Positions 1-11,109 of a stretch of 64,000 nucleotides of DNA are shown here, piece by piece. The stretch's first letter is position 1. Each line of letters begins with the position of its first letter. The notes beneath the pieces were generated by a model. The model made no database searches and was not told where the DNA came from. It was given only the letters and a program-made list of their open reading frames with translations. Location of the stretch: NCBI RefSeq assembly GCF_019059575.1, contig NW_024881998.1, positions 424,962 through 488,961 of the forward strand, read 5' to 3'. The DNA comes from Amphibalanus amphitrite (lineage: Eukaryota > Arthropoda > Thecostraca > Balanomorpha > Balanidae). The position numbers were made by a program, and so were the translations under genes.

Positions 1-309
1 TAGATTTCGAAGGGAAATTTGCGTATGCACTTACCGTTACGTCTTAGTTTTCCGCATTCATTGTTATGTATTTGCCACAAAAATATTCCGTAATCCGTAT
101 TCGTATCTCGAGTCACACTTGTATCATTGGTCCATTCATGCATACCTTCATTCATTTTTATTCGTCCATTTGTTCATTATATATCAAATTTTGGTATAGT
201 CTGCTGCTTAGCGGGCGGGACTCTCCAGAACCCTTTTCTGTATATAAGAGATCGGTCACTCTGCGCACCTCGTGTGAGCTGGTGTGTAATCTCCCCTGTC
301 GGTCCACAG

Positions 310-3300
310 AGGAAGGAGGCGGCTGAGAAGCAGCGCTCCGCCGGGGAGAAGGGCCGCGGCTCCCCTCGCACCCCCTCGGCCGCGGCGGCGGCAGCAGCGG
401 CTGCCGAACACGACCGGCTGCCGGTGCGGCCCTCCGAGTCGGGCCTGTCGCGACTCAGGTGAGCCAGGAGACGGGAAGGGGCCGCGGCCCTAGCAGTTTA
501 AATATGCTTAGATATAGCTAAGGCCACACTCTTCCTGCCGCTAGCTACGAGTGTTGGTTTCGCTCTGTGAGTGTTCTGAGCCAGGAGCTTCGGTCTTTGA
601 GCTGCGGTGTTTCCTTATAGGCCATGGGTGCCCTCCGAGTTATCCCGAGTGTCTGTCGTTATCCGTGAGTGCCGACTGTCAACCGTGAGTAACTCGTCTG
701 TGCTTTGTCTTCAGCGACTACGGCCGTCCGCTGCCAGTCATCTCGCCCGGCGGAGCGGGCGTGCCCTACTCTGTCGGCTACCCGCTGCCGCCCCACCTGG
801 AGCACATGGCTCCGGCCATGGCGGGCTTGCCGCCCGGTGTCTACCCGCGTGACAGGTCAGTGCAGTGACGGGAAGACGGGAGAGACGACACGGGAGAGGG
901 GACAGATTGAAGGGTAAATGGGAGATGACGGGGAGACGAGATAGATGCCACTTACCAGGGAGACGGGAGAAGCAGCAGCAGAGTCGAGAGAAGATGGGGA
1001 GACGGGAGGGACGGGCGTTCATGGGTATTGAACACGAGAGATGTCGAGACACCGCCGCTCCTGTGCACTTCATAAGGCTTAGTTGCCATAGAGTCCGCTG
1101 TCAGTCTGAATTCGCACCAGAATGGTTCACTGTGACCTTTAAGACCGTCCATCTCACCTGTACTACCCCTTATCTGTCATAGGATGGAGCTGGAGATGCT
1201 GGAGCGGCGCGACCGCGAGCTGCGAGAGCTGCGCGAGCGAGACCTCAACGAGCGCCTCAAGGAGGAGATGTTCAAGTCTCGCCCGCTGGACGCCCATTGG
1301 TTAGAGATGCAGAGGTACGGCCCTCCTCAGCACATGTGGTAAGCTGAGCTTCAGAGGACGCTAGACGGTCGTCGGGGAAGGCGATGGTAGTAGCGGGAAA
1401 CATTTGAACATTTGAATTTGGTGATTTGCTGCATACTTTCGTTTTTCGTCATGTATGTGTTGGTAATTGGTATGTCTGTATATTTTTGCCTGAATGGCGT
1501 GAAGCCATTGACGTCTTACGAATGCCGACTGATCACCTGACAGTTTGCCAGTCTACCGACTAAGGCCTAACAAGACGGGAGTGACTCACCTTTTTGTAAC
1601 CTTCTCAAACCGACAATCTCATGCATTCGTATGAATTCCCTCGGCAGACATGCCGTCCCCTGTCCGACGTGCAGTATGCGAACCGTGTCTGACTGTGTCC
1701 GCGCGGGGTTGCAGGCGCCAGATGCTGCCGGGCATGTTCCTGCCGCCGCCGGGCGCGCTGTATCCGCCGCCACCGTCGCCCTCCCTGCTGTCTGCCATGG
1801 AGCGCGAGCGTCTGGAGCGGCTGGGCGGCTCCTCGGTGCCCCTACCGCCGTCGGCCGAGGGCGCCGACCGGCTGCCGCTCTCCCTGGCCGACCCCATGGT
1901 CCGACTGCAGATGGCCGGCCTCGGCGTGCCCGTGCCGCCCGAGTACCACACACACGCACACGCGCACGCCCACTCTCACACACACGCGCACACACACCTA
2001 CACCTACACCCGGGCGACGCGGCGGCGGCGGCTGCGGCGGCCGCCGCGGCCGGCGGCTACCCGCTGCCGCCCGGCTACCCCCCGGGCCCGCGGCCGGCCG
2101 GCCTGCCGCCGCTGCCGCCCCGGCCCGGAGAGCCGCCGCTGTTCGCCGCCGGCTACCCGCCCCATCTGGGACGGCCCTACGAGGAGCAACTGGCGCAGGT
2201 GAGTTTACCGGACTGGGAGACAACTCGGGACGGGGTGGGAAACTGAGAATTGTGTGGAAGATTAAAGGTTGTCACTTCTTAGGTCGTGCCATTTTTAGAT
2301 AACGGTAACGGCTGTCAATGAACGATTCAATTCGCTTGCATCAATCGCCATTTAGCTGACATGCGAACACTAGTCTGTTTCTAATCACATGACGGTTCTG
2401 GCCACCATGGCCCAATCCGGCCAATTATACCTTCGCATTGTTTATAAAGCCAGTCGCCTGTCTGGCTCTCTGTCCCAGCCAAGTGTTCTGACTGCTGTAC
2501 CGTGTGTTCCGCCAGCTGTCGGCTCACGCAGCTGCCCAGGAGCACCTGCAGCGCCAGCTGCTGGAACGTGAGCGGCTGGCCGGCGGCGGTCCGGGCCTGC
2601 CGCCGCCGCCGCACGGCCTGCCGCCCAGCTCCCTGCACTCGTCGCTGCTGGCGCACCACGCCCAGCAGGAGGAGCTCATCAGGTCAGTGGGAGAAAGAGT
2701 AGAGGAGCTCATCAGGTCAGTGGGAGAAAGAGTAGAGGAGCTCAGGCCAGTGGGAGGGAGAGTGGGGCAATGACTAGTTGGACAAGGTTGGGAGAGGAGA
2801 GAGGGGATGGTCATTTACCAGTCAGTCAAGAGGGAGACTTTGCAGGACAGTGGGAAACCGGAGCAGGGGGGCGGTGTTACTTAGGTCAGGGAGGGGGAGG
2901 AGGGTGCTGGTTGGGCTAGTGGATGATGGGTCAGTTCAGCGCGGGAGGTGGCTGTTGTGGTAAGCTGGATGGCTGGCCATAGCAGTTTGAAGAATAGAGG
3001 GTAGGTCATCCAGTTAAGGAAAGCGAAGGGCTGTTTCAAGTTTTCAGGTTAGTAATGGGTTAAGCTGTTTCATAAAGAATATAAATTATCAGTTTGTCGG
3101 TCTGAGTGAGACGGAGAGGAGCGATTGGCCATGTTAGTCGGGAAGACTTTTCGGAACTGAAGTACGAATGGTGAGGCGCGGGACCAAAGAGGGGCGAAAC
3201 GAACAAATTGGTCATAAGATTAGGCGACAGTTGGTATGGACCGATGTGTCCGAATTTTCTAACGTTCCGGTCATTCTGTTTCAGATACCAGCGTGAGCGG

Positions 3301-3348
3301 GAGAAGCGGGCGCTGGAGGAGGCGGCCCGCGCGCCGCCCAAACCCTGA
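310..3348 (+). CDS. Gug: Atrophin/RERE family corepressor, C-terminal six exons (5' part outside window)
   Basis: Exons 310-458, 715-855, 1183-1314 (or 1338), 1715-2198, 2516-2682 and 3285-3348 join in phase to 378 residues and a TGA. What is seen: an Arg/Glu-rich helix in exon 3 (RRDRELRELRERDLNERLKE), a segment reading DPMVRLQMAG followed by an alternating His tract (about 1948-2010), an Ala run, Pro/Gly-rich stretches, and a short basic C-terminus (RYQREREKRALEEAAR). The Arg/Glu helix, the DPLARLQ-like segment and the His tract occur in this order in the C-terminal half of RERE and Drosophila Grunge/Atrophin. These are nuclear corepressors that recruit histone deacetylases and act with nuclear receptors. 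The N-terminal BAH, ELM2, SANT and GATA-finger domains would lie before the window. Two splice donors have possible in-frame alternatives (see findings). Family assignment is firm; exact exon edges are by consensus. Confidence 0.82.
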
Positions 3349-3879
3349 GCTCCCTCCCCTCCCCTCACCCGGCGTCCCGCGGAGCCGGACCTACGTGCAA
3401 ATACGGCGCAGTGCCGCCAGAGGATGCGTGCTTTATTATTTATGAACCGGGAGCTACGTGCAACTAGCGGCGCCGGACTGTTGGAGGCTTTCAGTGCTCG
3501 GCGGCGGTGATGACGTCATACCGGTGACGTCAGCGGCGGGTAGTGTTAGACACACATCGAACGGAGCGGTGCCGGGCGGCTGGCGTGGACGGCTTGAAGC
3601 CGTGCCTCGGCCGTCTGCTCCTCACACATGGCCCGCGCCGGTCTCTCGTTCATCTCACTCAGACGCGGCGCGTGTTGTGCTTGTCCGTCACTGGCGACTG
3701 CCCAGCAGCGGGAGGAGCCCCGATCCAGCAGAGAAGACGCTCGCTGTACCATTGTTTTGTACAAGGTTCATAGTGTACATATTTCCATGCTAATATAGAT
3801 AACTCCTTGCTTTGACACACGAAGTTTTCGTGTTTTTCTTCTCCACCAGCGAACTGGCTACACGCAAGTCAGCAATAAA
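3349..3879 (+). other. Atrophin 3' UTR with poly(A) signal
   Basis: After the TGA there is no further coding signal. A canonical AATAAA stands at 3874-3879, about 0.5 kb downstream of the stop, a normal distance for a 3' UTR. The cleavage site itself cannot be seen. Confidence 0.5.
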
Positions 3880-4066
3880 GAAAAGTGAATTATCAACACG
3901 TGAGAGACTGCGCGATGGAAGAAACTGTTCGACTCCCCAAAAATAAACGATCCTTTTGTACCTTCTGTCCATTGGCCAGAACATACATAATTATTAAATA
4001 CGATTTAGCGGGTAATATGCGAATGCCAACCGAAGTACAGAGGATATAAAGACGGATAATATTGTA

Positions 4067-5262
4067 TTTATTTATTTCAGACCGTGCTTGCAATAAGGCG
4101 CATGGTGGATAATCAACCCCAGAGGATACATTGCACCGTCACTCGATACGGGTAAACATCGTGCTAAGAGCATAATCGCTCCAGTTCTACACAACAATAA
4201 AATGCACAATTACGACACAATAAAATAATGCTCACAGATTCATTACTTATAATTTTCTTCATGTGAACTCAGCACGACCAGATTCCAGATACCAAACTAC
4301 GCCTATTTAGAAGCGACGCGCTAGCCGTAAGATGGTAAATGATGCAGCTGGAAAAAAACAATAAGGCAGAATGAGTGCAATTTCAGACCACTCCTTTTCG
4401 GAAGTACGGAACAAACTGGTTCGTGGTTACACACGGAGTCAAAACTCGTCTGATTGATGTGAAGCATCAACTAAACAGAATTGAAACACAGACGGCCGAG
4501 GAGGAAGAATTACGATCACTATTGCATCGACGTTCATGCATCATTTCCACAGTTCAGTGTACTGGCTTAGCGGAAGATGTCGTGAGAGGATCATTTTTGC
4601 ACATTCAGTTATTGAAATATGCCGCCTCGTCCAACCACTCCAATACAAACGGGTTTGTTCGATTTGCCAAACTCGGCTGGTGGAGCTACGGTATTTGTTG
4701 GTATACATTACGGAGACCGGGAGCAGCTGCACAGGCAGACTCAGCGCCCTCACTAACCTAGTGACATGCCCACCCCCTCCCTGCCCAGCCCATTCATCCA
4801 AAACATTGATACGAGGAATCAAAGTAACGCGGCAATTTGCTGGGATGTGGTTAAAATGGAGACAAAATATTAGTGATTCTCGGTCCGTAGGAAGTTACTG
4901 GCAGAATGAAATACAACAGTCCCGATATGTTGACCGTCTCAACTGAAAGCAGGAGACATTAAGAACAGAACACCGGTTATCTCGGAGCTCAAGGAAATTG
5001 AAGGCGGATACCACAAACATATTCCCCGTCCGAACAGAAACCCGGTACCGAACTGAACACAATCCACAGACAATCACAATCACTCGGCCGCGCCTGCCGG
5101 CCGTCTCGCCGCCGTTCCGCCGCCGCCGGCCGCGCGCACCGCTGCATCAGGCCGGCTCCCCCGGAGTCCGGTTTGCGAGCCAGCCGTCCTGGTGCGGTGC
5201 GCGCGCGGCGGCGGCGGTCGGGCGGCGCGGCCGGCCGGCGGGCGCGGCGCCCCGTTCCGCGG
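4067..5262 (-). other. Selenoprotein T 3' UTR region (expected to hold a SECIS element)
   Basis: On the minus strand two overlapping AATAAA signals lie at 4067-4076, about 1.2 kb past the selenoprotein T stop. The first 200 bases after the stop are extremely GC-rich (CGG/GCC runs). A selenoprotein mRNA needs a SECIS hairpin here. I searched for an ATGA...AA...TGAT layout and found no convincing one by eye; structure-based searching is needed. Otherwise no gene is seen in this stretch. Confidence 0.4.
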
Positions 5263-7610
5263 CTAGACGCCGCCCATCGAGCCGCCGGCGTGCGTGGACC
5301 AGCGGATCTGGTTCTCGATAATCTGCACCAGCTCGGGAGGGTTGGGGATGCGGCCCGTCTCTAGCTTGGACCACACGGGCACGTCGTTGAACTGGATCTC
5401 AAATGCGCCCGTCGATATCAGGTTGGTTTCGAAGAAGTTGCACACGAAGAAGAGCATCATGCAGCCGTAGATTTTGTTCTCCTGCAGCCAGTTCCACCAT
5501 TGGGGAGTGGGCTGGTTGAGGAACTGGAACGGGTTACCCCCGGCCACCACCAGCATTATGAGCACTAGCTTGACGACACCCTGCCGACAGACAACACACA
5601 CGGATCAGTGACAGCAGGGCCATTTGTGCACGCAAAACACCCGTGAAATATCTATCTGGAGAATATGTGGGATTACCCAGGTCAAAACGTGTAAGTAAAT
5701 TACCACGTTTTTCTCGACCATATCGAAGTTATCATGCATAGTAAGAATAGAATGCTTTATACTTTGTGCCAGCATGTCAAATACTTCAGGAAAAAGATAC
5801 AGGAATGCATATCGCAAGCACACAATGGATACACATAACGGAATCTTATCTCGCATGCAGACTCCTGTCACCATCTAAAGCGGCGTGACCGTCTTATCGT
5901 CTTATCAACCCGATACGAGACGCTAAGCGAACGTGAGCACCGCGGTACATCCATAAGAGCTGGCATCCCAATGCCCTGGTCCACCACTCAAATCCTGTAA
6001 CCTTGGCACACGACACCGCTCACAATGCTGAGTGCGTGAGTCGGCAGATATGTGACGGAACTTACAATGAGTCGAGCAAGTCCCATCTTCCACGTAGGCG
6101 GCGGGAAGTTCTCCCCCTCCACCTGCACGTCCGGAAACTTGTCCTTGATGAAGCCGGCATACTGCTCAAATGCCTTCTGGTAGCCTCACGAGTAACTGAA
6201 AACGGTACAAAGCGCAACGCGCTGGCGTCATGAAACCGCACTTTCGTCGTTTCGATGACCCTCTCTCGCCAATAGTTTACAAACTCATTAAAATAAAAAA
6301 AAAAACGAAAACGGTCAGAGGCGTATCTCAGCGACGTTATGCCTCAATTTTCCACCGGCGCGCCGCTCCTGGGTGCCTATGCTCGCTGCGACGGGTCAGT
6401 TTGCCTACACGCACGCGCTATCAGCCATATTGTTACACGCCGACCAGCGACCGAAGCCATATCTGGGCGGTGTTTCACTGGACGCTGCTACCAAGCTGCT
6501 AGAGCATTTCGCGAGCTGACGTCACATATTCTGGCAGTGATGGAGATAAGAGTTTGTTGATGTGTCCATGGAAACTCAATTTGGCATGTGTGCTGGCAGC
6601 ACGCTAGCAGCAGCCGTGAAACGGGGCTCTGAATGAGGTGACCATCGGGACCAGTACTGCGTCGAGCTCCTGGGCTGGGCACACACTGTCAGAGGTCACC
6701 TACACCAGTCTCCAATAAGTGATGCTGTTCTCTGCAGTGGCACCACTGAGATCTGTATGATATCACTAAGCAAATAGTGCTTTACGTCATCTGTGACTAG
6801 ATGGATGTCAGACAAGACAGACAAGTTGCCTGAGTCCCACTCTGCACATGAGGGCAGTTGGATCAGCTGAACTAAGTGAATATGAGACGAGGGAGCTGAT
6901 TAATATTTGTCCTGCAAACCTAGGTATATACCAACCAATATTACTGATTTTATGACACATGCATACCTTCAGGCCCTAAAAAATCCACTTTTGTCAAAAA
7001 GCTTTTCATTGTGTTGCACCTGTTAGGCCATGAAAGGTAATACAGTGGTTGTTGTTAAGCTCAAACTTGAACTACAAAGTGAAGAAGCTTTAAACCAGTC
7101 AAAAATCCATGCCTAAGCAGAATACAGGCCTCAATTGGCTTAAGATTTAAGAGCTCTTTAACAGCTTAAATTTTTCATAGGTAAAATCTTAAGTTAATAG
7201 TTATAAGTATCAACCTGTCCCTGACCTTGTACCAGTGGCCTGACCTGACCTCATTTCCCAACCAGCACTGTCTCACAACCATTACATTTGGAAGTTCCAG
7301 TCATTTTGAATCAGACACTGAACATATCACTCACCACAAGCACGAGCTTCCCATACAGCTTGCAATCAATGTCGATGTACAAGAGGTTCAATCATCCAAC
7401 CAAGCCCACAAAATCTAACATTCTAATTAATACTTACCAATACAAGAAGGTAATAGTGGGTCCCATCAGCTTTGATGCGATTTTTGTTGGATTTTCTCCA
7501 ACGCTCGCTTCTGCAGTGCCCTGCTGCTCGCCACCTAAGAAATCACGGGCGACCAAAAGGCACAAAATGCCAAACAAACCCAGATAAGCGGTTTGGCCGA
7601 ATTCGGCCAT
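5263..7610 (-). CDS. SELENOT: Selenoprotein T, complete, with in-frame TGA (Sec)
   Basis: Three minus-strand exons, 7610-7438, 6195-6066 and 5580-5263, join in phase to 206 residues. Exon 1 starts at ATG 7610 and encodes a hydrophobic N-terminus (YLGLFGILCLLVA), a likely ER signal/anchor, then KLMGPTITFLY. The junction completes a Cys codon (residue 58), followed by Tyr-Ser and TGA at 6188-6186 (residue 61), then GYQKAFEQY. This is the CxxU redox motif of the thioredoxin-like selenoprotein T family. Exon 3 holds a hydrophobic hairpin (KLVLIMLVVAGG) and the family signature STGAFEIQFNDVPVWSKLETG. Length matches the family (about 195-205). Known members are ER-membrane oxidoreductases. The TGA must be read as selenocysteine: reading resumes in frame with strong homology after it and the splice phases agree. 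Convergent with the upstream Atrophin gene. Confidence 0.92.
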
Positions 7611-8062
7611 GATATGTTTGAAGTTTTCAGAAAAAAAATATGATAGTTGTTGTACGGTACGGAAATGATGCGTCAGAAACGGCTAGCTCACACTGATGCT
7701 AAAAACTCATGCTATCAGATTAAGACTTTGCATATTTTCGTTATCTTTGTCAAAAACATGAACTATTGTGCGCCATCTTCTGTCGCATTTTGTGTTAAGT
7801 GTTTTGTGCTAAAAATGACGTAGAGCTAATGTTTCTAAGATTAAATATGATTATTTCAAGTTAAGTTTATTAGAATTTTATTTTTATATGAGTTTATGCT
7901 GCAAAAATTTTTATTTACCTTTAATTGCGAAAATATTATCCTGAAAATGCAAAAAATGAACAAATGACGTCATTTAAAGTTCAGCTAAAATATTTGAACC
8001 AATGCTACTGTCTCGACTGTCAATAGGCAAAGGCAATAACAATCGCAAAGTTAAGTAGTATT
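7611..8062. other. SELENOT upstream region, AT-rich, no gene seen
   Basis: This stretch lies between the SELENOT start codon and the left end of the inverted-repeat element. It should contain the SELENOT 5' UTR and promoter. I see no TATA box at a convincing place, and nothing coding. Confidence 0.35.
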
Positions 8063-8120
8063 TCAGTCGGTGACACACCAGGGAAATAAGCTAAAATTAG
8101 AGCGCTCTATTTATTGCTCC
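8063..8120 (+). repeat. left terminal inverted repeat of the 8063-11109 element
   Basis: Reverse complement of 11052-11109, all 58 bases matching. It contains the self-complementary AGAGCGCTCT. Confidence 0.9.
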
Positions 8121-9507
8121 CGCTACTTCACCGTCTCCCATAGGGTCCTGTGTTGAGCTGGTGTCGAGGCTCTAAAAATGACGCCGATTTTTGCACCCTT
8201 CTCACGAAAACCGCTCGGACCGCCTGGAAACCAATTGTTCCGCTCTAAAAATTTCATGATCGACGGGAAAATGAATGAGGAAAAGATTGGTCCTGAAATA
8301 ATTCTGAACTCCCTGTAGAACATATCGAAATATGGCTGCAAACTAGGAGCATGTCAAAATCGACAAAACAATACAAATAAACTTACCGGGATTTTTTTAT
8401 TTTCCATGCATCTGTGTATGAAATCAGTCGGTTTTTCGGAAAAATCATCTTCTGTTTAATAAATAATTCCACAATTGCAATCGAGAAAAAAAACATTCCG
8501 CTGTGACAGCAGTTTTGGCATTGTGCCAGTAGTGTGGCGTGCGCGGTGCTGCGTGGTCGTCGGGACGGAGTTGTGAGTATTTTCGGTGTTTTAAATGGTT
8601 GATGGCCATTTGAACCAGCTTCATATTATTTCCTACAAATTTTTACATCAAATTATTGCTTTGAAAGACCATTGAAACCCCTTATCTCTTCATGAAGCAC
8701 GATCATATTCATCGTCGACGAAAATGGCGCGGGACTCCATGTGCATTCCGATAGAAATAAATCGTAATTTAAATAATATTCGATGATAATTATCATATTC
8801 TAGTGACACATTTTCATAAAATAAGGCATAAACTTTGCAAGGAAGTCAACATTGGATAATTGAATTCTTATTTTTCTCAAATATCCTTGTAGTAGTCAAA
8901 TGGCTCAATTGTTAGATAGATGTAAGTATATGTTTTGGCTTGATGTTTGCTGTGAAACCACCCAGCCACTTGCTGGTTGAGTGGTTTTCTGATAATTACC
9001 TGATAATCATTTCTCCTTTTCCTTAAAAGAAACTAAAATTCCTTTCAAAGTAATCCATTTTAAGGAAAGGCGGCCTGCTCATTGCATTTCATGTTCTTGT
9101 TTTGTTATTGCTGGCAGTATTTTGATACAATAATGCAATAGGTATGAATTTTTTGCAATAATAAAACCTAAGACGAACTTAGTTAATGCGTCAATCAAAC
9201 ACCCAACAGAAAGATTGTGAGTCCTTGTGACGTGAAGTAGAATATTCTATGAATGTGTTATAAAGAATATGCCAAATATTAAATTAATTATTATTTGATA
9301 CCAATAGCTGAGCAGGTGAATTATGCCACAATATAATTTCATTTTCTGGTTTTGAAATAGCCGGCAGTATTTTACTTCAACAAATGTAATATACATGGAA
9401 TACATGTTGTTATGTTACCTATGTTAAAAGTTTAATAACAGCCAACAGAAGGAGCTGTTTCAGCAGATAATGTTTGTACCTTATGCATTACCTTTCTTTT
9501 CTGCAGG

Positions 9508-9655
9508 ACCATGCTTCCGCTGGGTGGTCGACATTTGCCTCCTGAAGAAGTTGAGCAACATGAAGACCACCAGATGAGGTGTCTGCAGTTCATGTGGAAC
9601 TCTGCAGACTACAAGTGTTATGCCAACCACAACCAAAGTGCTGTGATCATGGAGG
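9508..9655 (+). other. exon-like open stretch inside the inverted-repeat element
   Basis: A pyrimidine tract and TTTTCTGCAG precede an open frame beginning MLPLGGRHLPPEEVEQHED and continuing to SAVIME, where GAG|GTATGA could be a donor. It covers about 48 codons with ordinary coding composition, unlike its AT-rich surroundings. About 1 kb upstream, near 8570, a GC-rich stretch ends in a donor-like GTGAGTAT. This could be an exon of a transposon gene or a captured host exon. I do not recognise the protein. Confidence 0.3.
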
Positions 9656-11051
9656 TATGAACCTCATGACAACACTTCAGATTTGCAGTTGAACCAAAGT
9701 GTGATTCAAACCACCTGTGGCATCTCACTCAATGTGTGAACAGTGTGATTATTGTGCAGTGTTCAGCTGCAACTAAGACATTTATTAGTGACTTGTTTTG
9801 CAATTAGCCACCAAAAGCATTTTTTGGGCTGGCTGCTGTAATTTGTTGTGCACTGCGCAATAGTGGTAGTGTTTTGTCACTTGTCAAGTTGTCAGTTGTG
9901 CATGTTGCATGTTTCTCTTCCCTCGGCCCTCATTATCAGTTAAGTGGTGAATTGGCATCACTCAGTCTCCCCAGATCTCCATTGACTGTCTGTCAACCAC
10001 CTAACTTGAGATGGTATTTGCTAATAGTGTCAGAAAAGAAGTGATTGTAGACATTTTTAGGAATATGAGCTCCGTTTCATGCGTGTTCCAGTGGTCATTT
10101 TGTCACATGTCCCATAGTGTAATAAATGGAAACTGTTGTTCCCTTTTGAAGGTACTCGCGGATGCAGAAAGCGTTGGGCCTAATTATTAAACGCACCCTC
10201 CTATCAGCGACGCACGAAATCGACAAATATCATCCTTTTTAGAACAGGAGAAAACGAAAACTTGTGAACATAGCTGTACCTACAACAGTGCATAAGGAAT
10301 TGAAATTCTGGGAGTTTTTGAAATTCGGAGAAACTGAAGTTGTCGACAGGTATGCCCCCTGCACGTCAAAGACCGCCTAAAAAACAAACGTCTACAAATG
10401 AAGGCAGTATTCGTATGTTCGTTGTAATTGCAGCAGCCTAGCAACATGTATTGCGGTCCGATTGCGAATTACACTCGTGCTCAAAAACTATGCCGGTAAT
10501 TGCCAATGCACTTAGGTCATAGGTGAGGAGAGGAAGGGTTATGTCATATGTCAACATCATAGAAATGGCTTCATCTGAGCTGTGCCTATTGTAGTTGTAC
10601 ATAATTCAACCAATCTATGCATTTCGTTTCTTGCAATCTACTCATGCTTTCACTCCAGCTTCAGAGTAATCATTCCATATTGTACGTCTTAAGATATTGA
10701 TTTCTATGGCGGTTTGCAATTACTAGCCACGTCTCACCTCAGTTTGGTGGCCCCGCATCGGCCCACTCGGCCGCTCTAAAATTGACTTACGGAGGAGGAT
10801 GGTGGCTTTTATTTTAGCTTCTCCGCCGACTGCGGGGAGCGCCGTCGCCGAGGTAGGAGCAATAAGTAGCTTATGTTTGGGACTAATTTCCACGTTTAAT
10901 TAACATTTTAATGTTATTTTAATTAATTCATGTTAATCTTTGACGCATTCTCTTTCTATTGATACCATCCACCGGTCTGAGAATTACTGCCTTGCTGCGT
11001 AAGGGCCGATAAAAGATCACGTTTTTAGGGGTATCTCTTCAACATGGGGCA

Positions 11052-11109
11052 GGAGCAATAAATAGAGCGCTCTAATTTTAGCTTATTTCCCTGGTGTGTC
11101 ACCGACTGA
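11052..11109 (-). repeat. right terminal inverted repeat of the 8063-11109 element
   Basis: Perfect inverted copy of 8063-8120; the match stops after the GGAGCAAT inner end. Confidence 0.9.

Larger units (their letters stand above)
8063..11109. mobile_element. 3.0-kb DNA-transposon-like element with 58-bp perfect TIRs
   Basis: Positions 8063-8120 and 11052-11109 are perfect inverted copies (58 bp, beginning TCAGTCGGTGACACACCAGG). If the true ends are CAGTCGG at 8064 and CGACTG at 11108, both sides are flanked by ATTT (8060-8063 and 11109-11112), a possible 4-bp target duplication. The interior is AT-rich and has no long transposase frame, so it is probably non-autonomous or carries spliced or decayed genes. 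One exon-like stretch lies at about 9508-9655. Superfamily not identifiable by eye. Confidence 0.75.

Noticed and set aside
1567-2302. Alternative-frame and minus-strand open frames of about 200 codons over Atrophin exon 4
   Set aside because: Only the frame giving the DPMVRLQ and His-tract sequence joins in phase with exons 3 and 5; the others are Ala/Arg-rich shadows.
4080-5262. Possible SECIS elements such as the ATGATGCAT...ATGCAATAGTGAT stretch (minus strand, near 4520)
   Set aside because: The stem between the ATGA and TGAT parts is only about 5 bp and lacks a proper A-rich apical loop, so it is too short for a SECIS.
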